Source: Corynebacterium sp.
Lineage (GTDB): Bacteria > Actinomycetota > Actinomycetes > Mycobacteriales > Mycobacteriaceae
Direction: 5' to 3'
DNA length: 62,446 bases
Assembly: GCF_022712195.1 (NCBI RefSeq)
Contig: NZ_JALAGY010000018.1
Span: 1 to 62,446 of the forward strand
The translations under genes and the position numbers were made by a program. Shown here piece by piece: positions 17,609 to 26,663 of the stretch. The notes beneath the pieces are model-generated. The model did not search any database, had not been told where the DNA came from, and worked only from the letters and a program-made list of their open reading frames with translations. How positions within the stretch are numbered: the first letter of the stretch is position 1; every line of letters starts with the position of its first letter.

Positions 17609-17632
17609 CACTCACGCAGTAAGGTGGCGTTC

Positions 17633-19234
17633 ATGAACACCCCGGACACCACCAACGACCACGTCCTCGACCTGCTCATCGTCGGTGCGGGCATCGCCGG
17701 CATCGATCTCGCCCACCATGTCGTCTCGGAGTTCCCCGGCTGGAACTGGCGGATCGTCGACTCCAACGACGACCTCGGCGGCACATGGAACACCTTCACC
17801 TACCCGGGCATCCGGTCAGACTCGGACATGGCCAGCTTCGCGCTGCCCTACAGGCCGTGGCCGCACAAGGGCACCCTCGGCGACGGCCCGCACATCAGGG
17901 AGTACCTGCGTGACGCCGCCCGCGAGGACGGCTTCCTGCAGCGGATCCAGTTGGAGACGTGGGTCAAGCGGGTCAACTTCGTCACCTCCGGGGAGGACGC
18001 CGAGGCCCACGGCCCCCACTGGGAGGTCACCACGGTGCGTGCGTGGCGTCACGGCCCGGACGACCGTCCGGACGCACCCGCGGACGCCGGCGAGGAGACC
18101 GTCGTCCGCACCCGCCGTCTGCACATGGCGTGCGGCTACTACGACCACCGGGCCGGCTTCCAACCCCACTTCGACGGCGAGGAAGATTTCGGCGGGCAGC
18201 TGATCCACGCGCAGCAATGGCGTCCGGAGGAGCAGGGTGACGTCGCCGGCCGGCGGATCGTGATCATCGGGTCCGGGGCCACGGCGGTGACCCTGCTGCC
18301 GGCGCTGGCGGAGGACGGGGCGGACGTCACCATGCTGCAGCGCACCCCGACGTGGGTGGCGGCGTTACCGCGTTTCGACACCATCTCCACGATCTGGAAG
18401 ACGCTGATCCCGAACAGGGCGGTCGCCCACAAGGTCGCCCGGGTCAACCACATCACCCGTGACATGGTGCAGTGGTACATCGCCAAGGGAGCGCCGTTCC
18501 TCTTCAGCGGTTTCCTCCACGCGCTGCAGTTGCGGTGGCTGTCTCCCTCACAGATCAGGCGCGACTTCACCCCGCCCTACAAGCCCTGGGACCAGCGGGT
18601 GTGCAAGGCCCCCGGGGGCGACATCTTCGCCGCGATCCGGGACCTGGGGGCGAAGGTGGTGACCGGGACGATCGACCGCCTGGTCCCGGAGGGGATCCGG
18701 TTGACCGACGGGACGGTGCTGGAGGCGGACACCGTGATCGCGGCGACGGGCCTGCAGCTGCAGCTCTTCGGTGGTGCGGAGGTCGAGGTCGACGGGCGGG
18801 AGGTCGACCCGTCGAAGACGGTGGCCTACCGCGGGGTGCTGGTGTCGGGGTTGCCGAACCTGAGCTTCACCGTGGGCTACCTGAACCAGTCGTGGACCAC
18901 CCGGGCGGATCTCACGGCCCGGTACATGGTCCGGCTGTGGCACCACATGGTCAACCGGGGCGAGTCCGTCGCCGCCCCGGTGTTCCCGGGTGAGGACGTG
19001 GAGCGTCGGCCGCTGCTGGAGTTCGAGGCGGGCTACATCAGGCGTTCGGAGCACATCACGCCCAGGCAGGGCGACCGGTCTCCGTGGTTGTACCGCCAGG
19101 ACTACCTGCGGGAGTGGCCGGAGCTGGCCCGCGGTGACCTCACTGCGGAGATGGCGTTCGACGACGCCGCAGTGGACGTCGCACGCGCACTTCCTGAGGT
19201 GGCCGGACACTCTGCAGGTGTGCCGAGCAGGTGA
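17633..19234 (+). CDS. FAD/NADPH-dependent Baeyer-Villiger-type monooxygenase (EthA-like)
   Basis: The start is set at ATG 17633, 6 bp behind AAGGTGG; a GTG three codons earlier is the alternative. The 533-residue protein has an N-terminal FAD-binding GAGIAG (residues ~18-23), the Baeyer-Villiger fingerprint F-x-G-x-x-x-H-x-x-x-W (FGGQLIHAQQW, ~186-196) and a second NADPH-binding GSGATA (~215). Enzymes of this group insert oxygen into ketones or oxidise sulfur in thio-compounds. The fingerprint is followed by R instead of the usual P/D. The 3' end overlaps a convergent exporter gene by 95 bp. The substrate is unknown. Confidence 0.9.
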   Translation: MNTPDTTNDHVLDLLIVGAGIAGIDLAHHVVSEFPGWNWRIVDSNDDLGGTWNTFTYPGIRSDSDMASFALPYRPWPHKGTLGDGPHIREYLRDAAREDGFLQRIQLETWVKRVNFVTSGEDAEAHGPHWEVTTVRAWRHGPDDRPDAPADAGEETVVRTRRLHMACGYYDHRAGFQPHFDGEEDFGGQLIHAQQWRPEEQGDVAGRRIVIIGSGATAVTLLPALAEDGADVTMLQRTPTWVAALPRFDTISTIWKTLIPNRAVAHKVARVNHITRDMVQWYIAKGAPFLFSGFLHALQLRWLSPSQIRRDFTPPYKPWDQRVCKAPGGDIFAAIRDLGAKVVTGTIDRLVPEGIRLTDGTVLEADTVIAATGLQLQLFGGAEVEVDGREVDPSKTVAYRGVLVSGLPNLSFTVGYLNQSWTTRADLTARYMVRLWHHMVNRGESVAAPVFPGEDVERRPLLEFEAGYIRRSEHITPRQGDRSPWLYRQDYLREWPELARGDLTAEMAFDDAAVDVARALPEVAGHSAGVPSR

Positions 19235-20060
19235 TCCCCACGGAGGCGGCGATGACCAGCACGATGGTCACTCCGCGCATCGCCGTCATCTCCTGGTCGA
19301 GCAGGATGAAGCCCGCCAGCGCGGCGAAGGCCGGTTCCAGGCTGATCAGGACGCTGAACACGGCGGCCGGCAGGCGCCGCAGTGCCGCCAGTTCCAGCGA
19401 GTAGGGGATCACGGAGGCCAGCAGGGCGGTGACCACGGCGGGGACCAGCAGCCAGGGGTCGGCGGTGACGCCGTCGACGGCGGTGCGTCCGACGGGCGCG
19501 AGCATGAGTCCGCCGAGCAGCATGGCCACGGCGAGTCCGCCGGTGCCTGCGATGCGGCGTCCCACGGCGGCGGAGCCGACGATGTAGCCGACCCAGAACA
19601 CCCCGGCGACCAGTGCGAGCAGCATGCCGACCGGGTCGAGTGCGGCGTCGGACAGTGCCTCGAGTCCGAGGACGGCCATGCCGGCGGCGGCGAGACCGAC
19701 CCAGACCAGGTCACCGCGGCGGCGTGAGGTCAGTCCGGCGTAGACGAGCGGTCCGATGAACTCGATGGCCACGGCCGCGCTCATCGGGATGCGGTCCAGC
19801 GAGGCGTAGAAGAACCCGTTCATCGCGGCCATCATCACGGCGAAGAAGACCACGGCGCGCCAGTCGCCGCGGGACCAGGAGCGCAGTGCGGGGCGGGCGA
19901 CGAACAGCAGGAGCGTACCGGCGATGCTCAGCCGCAGGAAGGTGACGCCCCAGGTGCCGAGGGAGTCGAAGAGGCCGACGGCCGTCGCCGCGCCGAACTG
20001 CAGGGATGCGCAGGACGCGAGGACAAGGGCGGAGGAACGGGTGATGCTCATGCCACTCAT
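19140..20060 (-). CDS. EamA/RhtA-family inner-membrane exporter
   Basis: The 306-residue protein has ten hydrophobic helices arranged as two repeated five-helix EamA (DMT superfamily) units. RhtA members export threonine, homoserine and related metabolites. Features include the G-x-x-x-F-x-R-L segment after helix 1-2 and the E-P-A-F-A-A-L motif near the C terminus. Two in-frame ATGs (20060 and 20051) are possible. It is transcribed divergently from a LysR regulator, a common regulator-exporter pairing that suggests effector-induced export. The last ~95 bp overlap the monooxygenase gene tail to tail. Confidence 0.9.
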   Translation of the reverse strand: MSGMSITRSSALVLASCASLQFGAATAVGLFDSLGTWGVTFLRLSIAGTLLLFVARPALRSWSRGDWRAVVFFAVMMAAMNGFFYASLDRIPMSAAVAIEFIGPLVYAGLTSRRRGDLVWVGLAAAGMAVLGLEALSDAALDPVGMLLALVAGVFWVGYIVGSAAVGRRIAGTGGLAVAMLLGGLMLAPVGRTAVDGVTADPWLLVPAVVTALLASVIPYSLELAALRRLPAAVFSVLISLEPAFAALAGFILLDQEMTAMRGVTIVLVIAASVGITCSAHLQSVRPPQEVRVRRPLRRRRTPSPQ

Positions 20061-20118
20061 TGTGGGGCCTACGCCATTGGTTCGTCTATCTCAGGAATAT
20101 GAACGATAATGGTGAACT

Positions 20119-21048
20119 GTGCTGAACATTCACCGTCTCACCCTGTTGCGCGAGGTGCACCAGCGCGGCACGCTGGCCGCCATCGCCCGCGAGCTGCACT
20201 ACTCCCCGTCCGCGGTGTCCCACCAGCTCAGCCAGCTGGAGCGGGAGGCCGGGGTCCCGCTGCTGGAGACGGTGGGGCGCGGGGTGCGCCTCACCGAGGC
20301 CGCCCGGCGGCTGGTGGCGCGCACGGACGAGGTGCTGACGATCCTCGACACCGCCGAGGCCGAGTTGGCCTCGTCACGTCCCGGGGCGGAGGGCACCCTG
20401 CGGGTCACCAGTTTCCAGTCCGCCCTGGCGACGATTCTGCCCACGGCCCTGACGATGCTGGAGAAACGTCATCCGGAGCTGAATGTGGAGGTCTACCACC
20501 GGGAGGTCGGCGAGGCCTTCGAGGGACTGGCGGCGCACTCCTACGACGTGGTCATCGGTGACGAGTTCCCCGGTCAGCCGGAGCCGGTCCGCACCGGGCT
20601 GCACCGGGAGGAACTCTTCGCCGACCCGATGCTGCTGGTCCTGCCGGCCACGGGGCGGTGGGCGGTGCCGGCCGAGGAGTTGGACGGCCTGGCGGACCTC
20701 GCCGACGCACCGTGGATCCTGGAGCCGGCGTCGATGCCGCAGGGCCGGTGGGAGCGGACCGTCCTGCGGGAGGCCGGGGTGGAGCCGCGGGTGAAGTGTG
20801 AGACCACCGACCCGATCCTGCGGGCGCACATGGCCCGGACGGGTCACGGGGTCACGGTGATCCCGGCGATGCTGGCCGGACCGCACCTGGACCACACCCA
20901 GGCGTTGGCGATGCCGGGGTCGCCGCACCGGCAGTTGTTCACCGCGGTGCGTGACGGTTACGCCGGCCATCCCGGGGTGCGCGCTTTCCGTACCGCGCTG
21001 GGGGCGGCCGCCCGGCGTGAGTCGCCGGACACTCCGGAGACGCTCTGA
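20119..21048 (+). CDS. LysR-family transcriptional regulator
   Basis: The 309-residue protein has an N-terminal winged helix-turn-helix (residues ~1-60: R-G-T-L-A-A-I-A-R-E-L-H-Y-S-P-S-A-V-S-H) followed by a LysR substrate-binding domain of two lobes (~90-295). The GTG start lies 58 bp from the start of the divergent EamA exporter, and the intergenic region must hold both promoters and the LysR operator. By analogy with LysG-type pairs it probably activates the exporter in response to the exported metabolite. The ligand is not evident. Confidence 0.93.
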   Translation: MLNIHRLTLLREVHQRGTLAAIARELHYSPSAVSHQLSQLEREAGVPLLETVGRGVRLTEAARRLVARTDEVLTILDTAEAELASSRPGAEGTLRVTSFQSALATILPTALTMLEKRHPELNVEVYHREVGEAFEGLAAHSYDVVIGDEFPGQPEPVRTGLHREELFADPMLLVLPATGRWAVPAEELDGLADLADAPWILEPASMPQGRWERTVLREAGVEPRVKCETTDPILRAHMARTGHGVTVIPAMLAGPHLDHTQALAMPGSPHRQLFTAVRDGYAGHPGVRAFRTALGAAARRESPDTPETL

Positions 21049-21050
21049 GA

Positions 21051-21066
21051 TGTTTCATGTGAAACC
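21051..21066. promoter_or_regulatory. parS: parS-like ParB-binding site (intergenic)
   Basis: TGTTTCATGTGAAACC matches the universal parS consensus TGTTTCACGTGAAACA at 14 of 16 positions. It lies between the LysR gene and the HAD gene, about 37 kb from the DnaA-box region. ParB-parS clusters near oriC drive chromosome segregation in corynebacteria. Two further sites lie at 47073 and 50236. Confidence 0.7.
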
Positions 21067-21074
21067 ATGGAGGC

Positions 21075-21926
21075 ATGACGGACACCCCGATCTCATGGAC
21101 CGACCTCTCCCCCACCCCTGACCTCGGACTGGTGGTGCTCGACATGGACGGCACCCTGCTCCGGCCGGACGGCACCGTGCCCGAGGGGTTCTGGGATCTG
21201 CTTCCCGTGATGCAGGACCGCGGCATCGTGGTGGTGCCCGCGTCCGGACGCCAGCACGCCACACTGCGCGACATGTTCGGCGACCACGGGATCCGTACCT
21301 ACCTCGCGGAGAACGGCACCGTGGTGGTGCACGACGACGAGGTCGTGGCCACCTCTCCCCTGGCCGACGACACGGTGCAGCAGTGCATCGCCGCCGTCCG
21401 CGGGACGGACCGGCGGCTCGGTGTGGTGGTCTGTACCCCGGAGACCGCCTACGTGGAGAGCACGGACCGGGAGTTCCTCGACGAGGCCGCGAAGTACTAC
21501 CACTCGCTGGCGCAGATCGACGACCTCACCAAGGTGGACGCCCCGGTGGTGAAGGTGGCGGTCTTCGCCTTCGGTTCCGCCGAGGACGCCGCCCCGGACC
21601 TGTTCAACGGTGAGGACGCCGCCGCCCCCGAGGTGGAGGAGGACAACGCGGTGGTCATCTCCGGGGCGAACTGGATCGACATCATGCGTACGGACGCCAA
21701 CAAGGGCGCCGCCCTGCGTGACCTGCAGGAGGAACTGGGAATCTCCCGTGCCGACACCGCCGTGTTCGGCGACTACCTCAACGACCTGGAGATGATCGGC
21801 GAGGGCGACATGTCCTTCGCCATGGCCAACGCCCACCCCGGCATCACCGCCGCGGCGAACTACACCGCCCCGGCCAACTCGGAGGACGGCGTAGTGCAGG
21901 TACTCCGACGCCTGCTGGGTGTGTGA
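21075..21926 (+). CDS. HAD-superfamily (Cof-type) phosphatase
   Basis: The 283-residue protein carries the HAD motif I D-M-D-G-T-L-L (nucleophile Asp), motif II around PASGRQ, a Cof-type C2 cap, the lysine in N-K-G-A-A-L and motif IV in F-G-D-Y-L-N-D-L-E-M. Such proteins dephosphorylate sugar phosphates, nucleotides or flavin and PLP intermediates; the substrate cannot be told. The ribosome site GGAGG lies unusually close (1 nt) to the ATG and overlaps the region just after the parS-like palindrome. The gene stands alone. Confidence 0.92.
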   Translation: MTDTPISWTDLSPTPDLGLVVLDMDGTLLRPDGTVPEGFWDLLPVMQDRGIVVVPASGRQHATLRDMFGDHGIRTYLAENGTVVVHDDEVVATSPLADDTVQQCIAAVRGTDRRLGVVVCTPETAYVESTDREFLDEAAKYYHSLAQIDDLTKVDAPVVKVAVFAFGSAEDAAPDLFNGEDAAAPEVEEDNAVVISGANWIDIMRTDANKGAALRDLQEELGISRADTAVFGDYLNDLEMIGEGDMSFAMANAHPGITAAANYTAPANSEDGVVQVLRRLLGV

Positions 21927-21968
21927 CGGCCGCGTCGCACATGAGCGCCCCCTGTGCTCAGTGATCCC

Positions 21969-22271
21969 TCACGACGACCCCGCACGTCCGGCCTCCCGCG
22001 TGCGCCAGAGCCGTAGTGCGTACGTCGCGCTCACCCAGACGTTCAGTACGCCGACACCGACCAGCGCGATGAAGAGCACCGTGTTGTCCACGACGAACAA
22101 CGCCATGAGGCCGACGACGGTGGCGCTCAGCGCCCCGACCAGCGACCACGCCTCAGCGCACCTCCGGTCCCGGGGATGCTGTGACGCCCCCGCCGACCGG
22201 GACCGCCACTGGCTGAACAGGCTGAACCCGGTCAGCACCACCAGCAGCAGCATGAAGAGAACAGTTCCCAC
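21969..22271 (-). CDS. Small three-helix membrane protein, hypothetical
   Basis: The 100-residue product starts at a GTG behind a good GGAGGAG site. It has hydrophobic segments at about residues 3-20, 43-62 and 66-85, with a basic Ser/Arg-rich loop after the first. There is no recognised family. It converges with the HAD gene (42-bp gap). The 209 bp upstream of it, up to the lipoprotein gene, hold an AT-richer stretch that probably contains divergent promoters. Confidence 0.7.
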   Translation of the reverse strand: MGTVLFMLLLVVLTGFSLFSQWRSRSAGASQHPRDRRCAEAWSLVGALSATVVGLMALFVVDNTVLFIALVGVGVLNVWVSATYALRLWRTREAGRAGSS

Positions 22272-22480
22272 GGCGACATCTCCTCCAGCGGCTCCACAAG
22301 AAGCGGGCCATATGTTCCTGAGTTTTCTCAGTACTCGATTCTGCTTCTATCAGTCTACATCAACGGTGCGGGATGCTGCACACGTGAATCCCCCGCGCCC
22401 CGACCCACCACCACACAACCCGCATCCGGACTGGTAGACATGGCGGAAGAGACCATTTCAGACGTGGAGAGAGAACACCC

Positions 22481-23038
22481 ATGACACGACACCGCGCCGT
22501 CGCCGCCTCCCTGGCGGCCGTCCTCGCCCTCGGAACCGTCGCCGCCTGCGGTGACGACGACAGCACCGCCGAGCCCAGCTTCACCGAGAACACCGACGTC
22601 ACCGAGACCGTGACCACCGACGCCACGGAGACAGAGTCGGAGGCGTCAGAGACCTCGGAGACCACCGAGACGCCCGAGGGGCACGTCGCCGTGTCCGCCT
22701 CCGGCGGCGGTCCGATCGCACTGACCACGCAGGACGCACCGGACGGCGAGTCCTACGGCACGTCCGGCAGGCTTGTCGTGGGCCCCGGCTCCTGCTTCGC
22801 GCTCAAGGAGTTCGGCAACCGCGGCGGCGACAACACCCCGCGTCCGCTCATCCTGCCGGTGGACTCCGAGTTCGTCACCCAGGGCGGCCGCCCGTCGGTC
22901 ACGCTGCCGGGGAAGGACACCGTCCACGTCGGCGAGACGATGGACGTCGAGGTCGTGTCCAAGCAGCTCAACGAGCTCGACGGCCTGCCGGACGCCTGTG
23001 CCCGCGGTGCGTCCCGGTCCGGTCTCGTGGTGAACTGA
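22481..23038 (+). CDS. Putative lipoprotein, hypothetical
   Basis: The 185-residue protein has a signal peptide with lipobox V-A-A-C (Cys ~24), so it is predicted to be lipid-anchored on the outer face of the membrane. A Thr/Glu/Ser-rich linker (~28-68) follows. The C-terminal domain of ~110 residues contains two cysteines (GPGSCFAL and PDACARG) that may form a disulfide. AGAGAG precedes the ATG by several bases. I do not recognise the family. It stands alone between a small membrane gene and an MFS permease. Confidence 0.8.
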   Translation: MTRHRAVAASLAAVLALGTVAACGDDDSTAEPSFTENTDVTETVTTDATETESEASETSETTETPEGHVAVSASGGGPIALTTQDAPDGESYGTSGRLVVGPGSCFALKEFGNRGGDNTPRPLILPVDSEFVTQGGRPSVTLPGKDTVHVGETMDVEVVSKQLNELDGLPDACARGASRSGLVVN

Positions 23039-23084
23039 CCCCCGGGGACCATAAACAACAGAAACTTATGCCAGAGTGTGAGTC

Positions 23085-24248
23085 ATGACACTCGCACCCT
23101 GGGTCCGGATCGCGTCGGCGATGTTCGCCGTCTCCTACGGCGCGAACCTCTTCGCCCCCCTGCTGCCCGTGATGCGCGAGGTGCACGGCCTCGGCCAGGC
23201 GCCGGTGAACCTCATCCTCGCCGTCTACGTCCTGGGCCTCATCCCCGCCCTCACGGTCGGCGGTCCCCTGTCCGACCGGCGGGGGCGACGCGCCGTCGTC
23301 CGTCCCGCCCTGCTGTTCTCCGCGGCCGGCACACTGGTGACGCTCACCGCCCACCTCGGCGTGGGCTCCGCCTGGGGGCCCGTCCTGCTCAGCGCGGGGC
23401 GCATGCTCACCGGCGTGGCGGTGGGCCTCGTCCTCGCCGCCGGGGCCTCGTGGCTCAAGGAGATCACCGTCGGTGACGAGGGTGCCGCCGCCCGGCGCGC
23501 CACCGCCGCCACCTCCGCCGGGTTCGGGATGGGCCCCCTGGTCAGTGGACCGGTGGCGGAGTGGCTGCCGGGGCCGGACGTGACCCCGCTGCTCCTGCAC
23601 CTGGCCATGACCGTCGTCCTGGTGCCGCTGGTGTGGGTCACCCCGGAGGCGGGACGCCGCTCCCCCTCCCGCCTGCGGTTCCCTCCCTCGGCGCGCAGCC
23701 CCCGGTTCCTGTTCACGGTGGCGTTGTGGGCGCCCTGGGCGTTCGGCCTGGCGACGACCTCCTTCGCAGTCCTCCCTCCGCTGGTGACAGCGGGGGTGTC
23801 GGCGCCGGTGGCGTACACGGGTCTCATCGCCGGGGTCGCGATGCTGACCGGCACATTCGTGCAGCCCTGGGCGGGGAGGCTGCCGGCGTCGGCGCGCATC
23901 ACACCGCCGGTGTACGCGCTGTGCACGGCGGCGCTCGGCATGGGTGCGGCGGTCGTGGTGGTCACCACCCAGGCGGTGTGGTTCCTGGTGCCCACGGCGA
24001 TGGTGCTGGGCACTGCCTACGGCATCATGATGGTCTCCGGCCTGCGGGAGGTGCAGCGTATCGCCGCACCGGAGGAGCTCGGGACGCTCACCGCGGTGTT
24101 CTACGCACTGACCTACCTGGGGTTCTTCGTCCCCTTCGTCATCGCCCTGGTGGCGCCGGTGGTCGGGTACGTCACCGTGTTCGTCGTCGGTGCGGTGGTG
24201 TGCCTGTTGTCCGCGGTCGTGACCTCCCGTCACAGCCACCCGTTCTGA
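23085..24248 (+). CDS. Major facilitator superfamily transporter
   Basis: The 387-residue protein has about twelve hydrophobic helices and the MFS motif A-like loop G-G-P-L-S-D-R-R-G-R-R between helices 2 and 3, typical of drug:proton antiporters (DHA1). It probably exports a small molecule or drug using the proton gradient; the substrate is unknown. The 3' end overlaps the convergent response-regulator gene by 19 bp. No adjacent regulator of its own is seen. Confidence 0.9.
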   Translation: MTLAPWVRIASAMFAVSYGANLFAPLLPVMREVHGLGQAPVNLILAVYVLGLIPALTVGGPLSDRRGRRAVVRPALLFSAAGTLVTLTAHLGVGSAWGPVLLSAGRMLTGVAVGLVLAAGASWLKEITVGDEGAAARRATAATSAGFGMGPLVSGPVAEWLPGPDVTPLLLHLAMTVVLVPLVWVTPEAGRRSPSRLRFPPSARSPRFLFTVALWAPWAFGLATTSFAVLPPLVTAGVSAPVAYTGLIAGVAMLTGTFVQPWAGRLPASARITPPVYALCTAALGMGAAVVVVTTQAVWFLVPTAMVLGTAYGIMMVSGLREVQRIAAPEELGTLTAVFYALTYLGFFVPFVIALVAPVVGYVTVFVVGAVVCLLSAVVTSRHSHPF

Positions 24249-24832
24249 TCGGCGAGGGTCACCGCCTCGAAGCGGTTGGACGCCCCGGTCTTGCCGATCA
24301 CCGAGGACAGGTGGTTGCGCACCGTGCCCTGCGACAGGTGCAGTGCGGCGGCGATCTCGCGGACGCCGGCCCCGCCGCGGGCGGCGCGGCAGACCTCCAC
24401 CTCCCGGTCGGTCAGGGGTGAGTCCGGGGTGAACAGCGACTCCTCCGCCAGGGCCGGGTCCACCACCCGCAGGCCCTGGTGGACGCGTCGCACGGCCTCG
24501 GCCAGCTGGGACGGCGGCGTGTCCTTGACCACGAAGCCGCTGACACCGGCGGCCAGGGCCTTGCGCAGGTAGCCGGGACGTCCGAAGGTGGTCACGATCA
24601 CCGTCCGGCAGGTCGGCACGTCCTGCAGCGCCTCGGCCGCCTCGATCCCGGTCATGCCGGGCATCTCGATGTCGAGGAGGGCGACGTCCACCCGGTGTTC
24701 CCGTACCGCGTCGAGGACCTCGTCGCCCCGGCCGACGTCGGCGACGACCTCCAGGTCGTCCTCGGTGCCGAGCAGTGCCACGAGGGCCCCGCGGACCAGG
24801 TCCTGGTCGTCGGCGACCAGTACGCGGATCAT
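24230..24832 (-). CDS. NarL/LuxR-family response regulator
   Basis: The 200-residue protein has an N-terminal receiver domain with acidic pair D8/D9, phospho-acceptor D54 in LLDIEMPG and conserved Thr/Lys later. Its C-terminal LuxR-type helix-turn-helix (~135-195) carries L-T-D-R-E-V-E-V and Q-G-T-V-R-N-H-L-S-S-V. It overlaps the histidine kinase gene by 4 bp (ATGA) and is the last gene of the operon ATPase-permease-kinase-regulator. It probably activates the ABC exporter genes in response to a membrane-perceived compound. Confidence 0.94.
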   Translation of the reverse strand: MIRVLVADDQDLVRGALVALLGTEDDLEVVADVGRGDEVLDAVREHRVDVALLDIEMPGMTGIEAAEALQDVPTCRTVIVTTFGRPGYLRKALAAGVSGFVVKDTPPSQLAEAVRRVHQGLRVVDPALAEESLFTPDSPLTDREVEVCRAARGGAGVREIAAALHLSQGTVRNHLSSVIGKTGASNRFEAVTLADQNGWL

Positions 24833-25899
24833 GGTGTGCCTCCCGTCATCGAGACCGACAGCCGAGTGCCGCCGGCGGGTCCGTCGGTCACGGTCAGGGT
24901 GCCGCCGGCGTCCTCGACCCGGCGGTGCAGCCCGGTCAGCCCGTTGCCCCGGGTGCGGTCCCAGCCCACACCGTCGTCGATGACGTCCACACCGTCGGCG
25001 CTCATCCGCACCTCGCAGCGGCGTGCGCGGGAGTGGCGGACGACGTTCGTCACGCCCTCCCGCACGACCCAGGAGTACAGGTGCGCGTTGACGCCGGCCA
25101 CGGAGACGTCGTCGGGCAGGACGGCGTGGATGCCGGCGGTGGTCAACGCCCGGCGCGCGGCCTCGACCTCCCCGGCGAGGTCGGGTGAGCGCATCCGGGT
25201 CACCGTGGAGCGCACCTCCGCCAGTGCGGTGCGGGACAGGCGGGTGATCTGCTCGAGTTCCTCCTTCGCCGCGGCGGGGTCGGTGTCCACCAGCCGTGAC
25301 GCCAGTTCGGACTTCAGCGTCACCACGGTCAGCGAGTGCCCGAGCAGGTCGTGCACGTCCACGGCGATGGACTCCCGTTCCCGGGCGATGGCGAGTTCGT
25401 GCTCGAGGTGGGCCTTCTCCTCGTAGCGGCGGGTCACCAGGGCCACGGCGTACACCATCAGCGGGGAGGCGAGGGTCCCGCCGAGTGCTCCGGGCAGCGC
25501 CGCGGGGTCGGTGAGCTGGATCAGGGCGGTGCTCCCGAGGGCGAGTGCCAGCATGGCGGGGAGGCTGATGTACAGCGGCAGCGGGAAGGCCAGGACGGCG
25601 ACGAAGAAGGGGACGAGGAACGCCGCGAGGCTGCCGATCACCGCGGCGGTGACCACCGCGACCAGGGCGAGCAGGGTGAACCAGAGGAGGTAGCGCCGCG
25701 GCATCGTCCACCCGCCCGGCCACTGGCCGACCATCCCGAAGGCGGTGGCGTAGACGGCGCTGAACACCAGGAGCAGGGCGACGCCGGCGACGGTGCGCAC
25801 CGTGACCCCCTCGGTGGCCACCAGGACCACGGCGGGGACGGCGAGGACCACCAGCCAGACCGAGGCCATCAGGCTGGAGGCGCCGTCGAAGTTCTTCAT
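24829..25899 (-). CDS. NarL-class sensor histidine kinase
   Basis: The 356-residue protein begins at ATG 25899. It has about five N-terminal transmembrane helices with little extracellular sequence (~12-150), then a HisKA_3 dimerisation domain with phospho-acceptor H183 in D-V-H-D-L-L-G-H-S-L, and a short HATPase domain with N-V-V-R-H-S, D-D-G-V-G and G-N-G-L-T-G-L. Intramembrane sensors of this build usually detect cell-envelope stress or antibiotics and often work with a neighbouring ABC transporter, as here. It overlaps the permease and regulator genes by 4 bp each. Confidence 0.93.
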   Translation of the reverse strand: MKNFDGASSLMASVWLVVLAVPAVVLVATEGVTVRTVAGVALLLVFSAVYATAFGMVGQWPGGWTMPRRYLLWFTLLALVAVVTAAVIGSLAAFLVPFFVAVLAFPLPLYISLPAMLALALGSTALIQLTDPAALPGALGGTLASPLMVYAVALVTRRYEEKAHLEHELAIARERESIAVDVHDLLGHSLTVVTLKSELASRLVDTDPAAAKEELEQITRLSRTALAEVRSTVTRMRSPDLAGEVEAARRALTTAGIHAVLPDDVSVAGVNAHLYSWVVREGVTNVVRHSRARRCEVRMSADGVDVIDDGVGWDRTRGNGLTGLHRRVEDAGGTLTVTDGPAGGTRLSVSMTGGTP

Positions 25900-26663
25900 C
25901 GCCGTCCCTTCTCCCGGTTGTGCAGTGCCAGGACAATGAGGATGAACACCGCCGACCAGGCCAGGAAGTTCACCACCGCCCACCATAGCGGGTCGTGCAC
26001 CAGCCCCGGCTCGTACGAGACGGACTGGTAGCCCTGGGTCAGCGGTGAGCGTGCCAGGGAGGCCGGCCCGTACAGGGGGCTGAAGCGTCCGACGGTCATC
26101 ATCGTCTCCGGCAGGGGCATGAAGAGGTTGCCGAGGAACGCCAGGACGACGATGCTCGTCCCCGCGATGCTCACGGAGGTCTCCGTCGGCCACATCTGCG
26201 ACCACATCATCCCGTAGAAGCCGAAGGGGACCGCGCCGACGACGCACAGCAGGAACGACGCCGCCCACGCCGTGCCCGGCATCGACGCGCCGGTCAGCGC
26301 ACCCACGGTGAACACCGCGGTCACCGGCAGGACGGAGCGGACGGTGATCCCCAGCAGGCGCGACGCCAGCAGTTGGCCGTGGGTCAGCGGGGTGAGCGCG
26401 AGCTGGCGTCCCCAGCCGGTGGTGCTCTCGACGACGATCTGGCCGGCGGCGGCGAGTGCACCGGTCACACCGGCGTAGAGGGCCATGCCGATCATGATGT
26501 AGGCGGAGACGTCGCCCTTCCCCACGGACTGGTCGCCGAACCCCATGGCCTGGCCGAAGACCAGGTAGAACAGGACAGGCAGGCCCATCGAGAAGAAGAG
26601 CATGGCACCATCGCGGTAGAGGCGGCGCAGGTCGTGGAGGGCGAAACGCAGGGTGGTGGTCAT
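25896..26663 (-). CDS. ABC-2 type exporter permease
   Basis: The 255-residue protein has six hydrophobic helices and an ABC-2 fold, including an R-L-Y-R-D segment near the N terminus typical of drug-exporter permeases. It would form the membrane channel for the ATPase encoded just upstream (4-bp overlap). The kinase-regulator pair follows with a 4-bp overlap. DrrAB- or bacitracin-type antibiotic export is the most likely function. The substrate is unknown. Confidence 0.9.
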   Translation of the reverse strand: MTTTLRFALHDLRRLYRDGAMLFFSMGLPVLFYLVFGQAMGFGDQSVGKGDVSAYIMIGMALYAGVTGALAAAGQIVVESTTGWGRQLALTPLTHGQLLASRLLGITVRSVLPVTAVFTVGALTGASMPGTAWAASFLLCVVGAVPFGFYGMMWSQMWPTETSVSIAGTSIVVLAFLGNLFMPLPETMMTVGRFSPLYGPASLARSPLTQGYQSVSYEPGLVHDPLWWAVVNFLAWSAVFILIVLALHNREKGRR

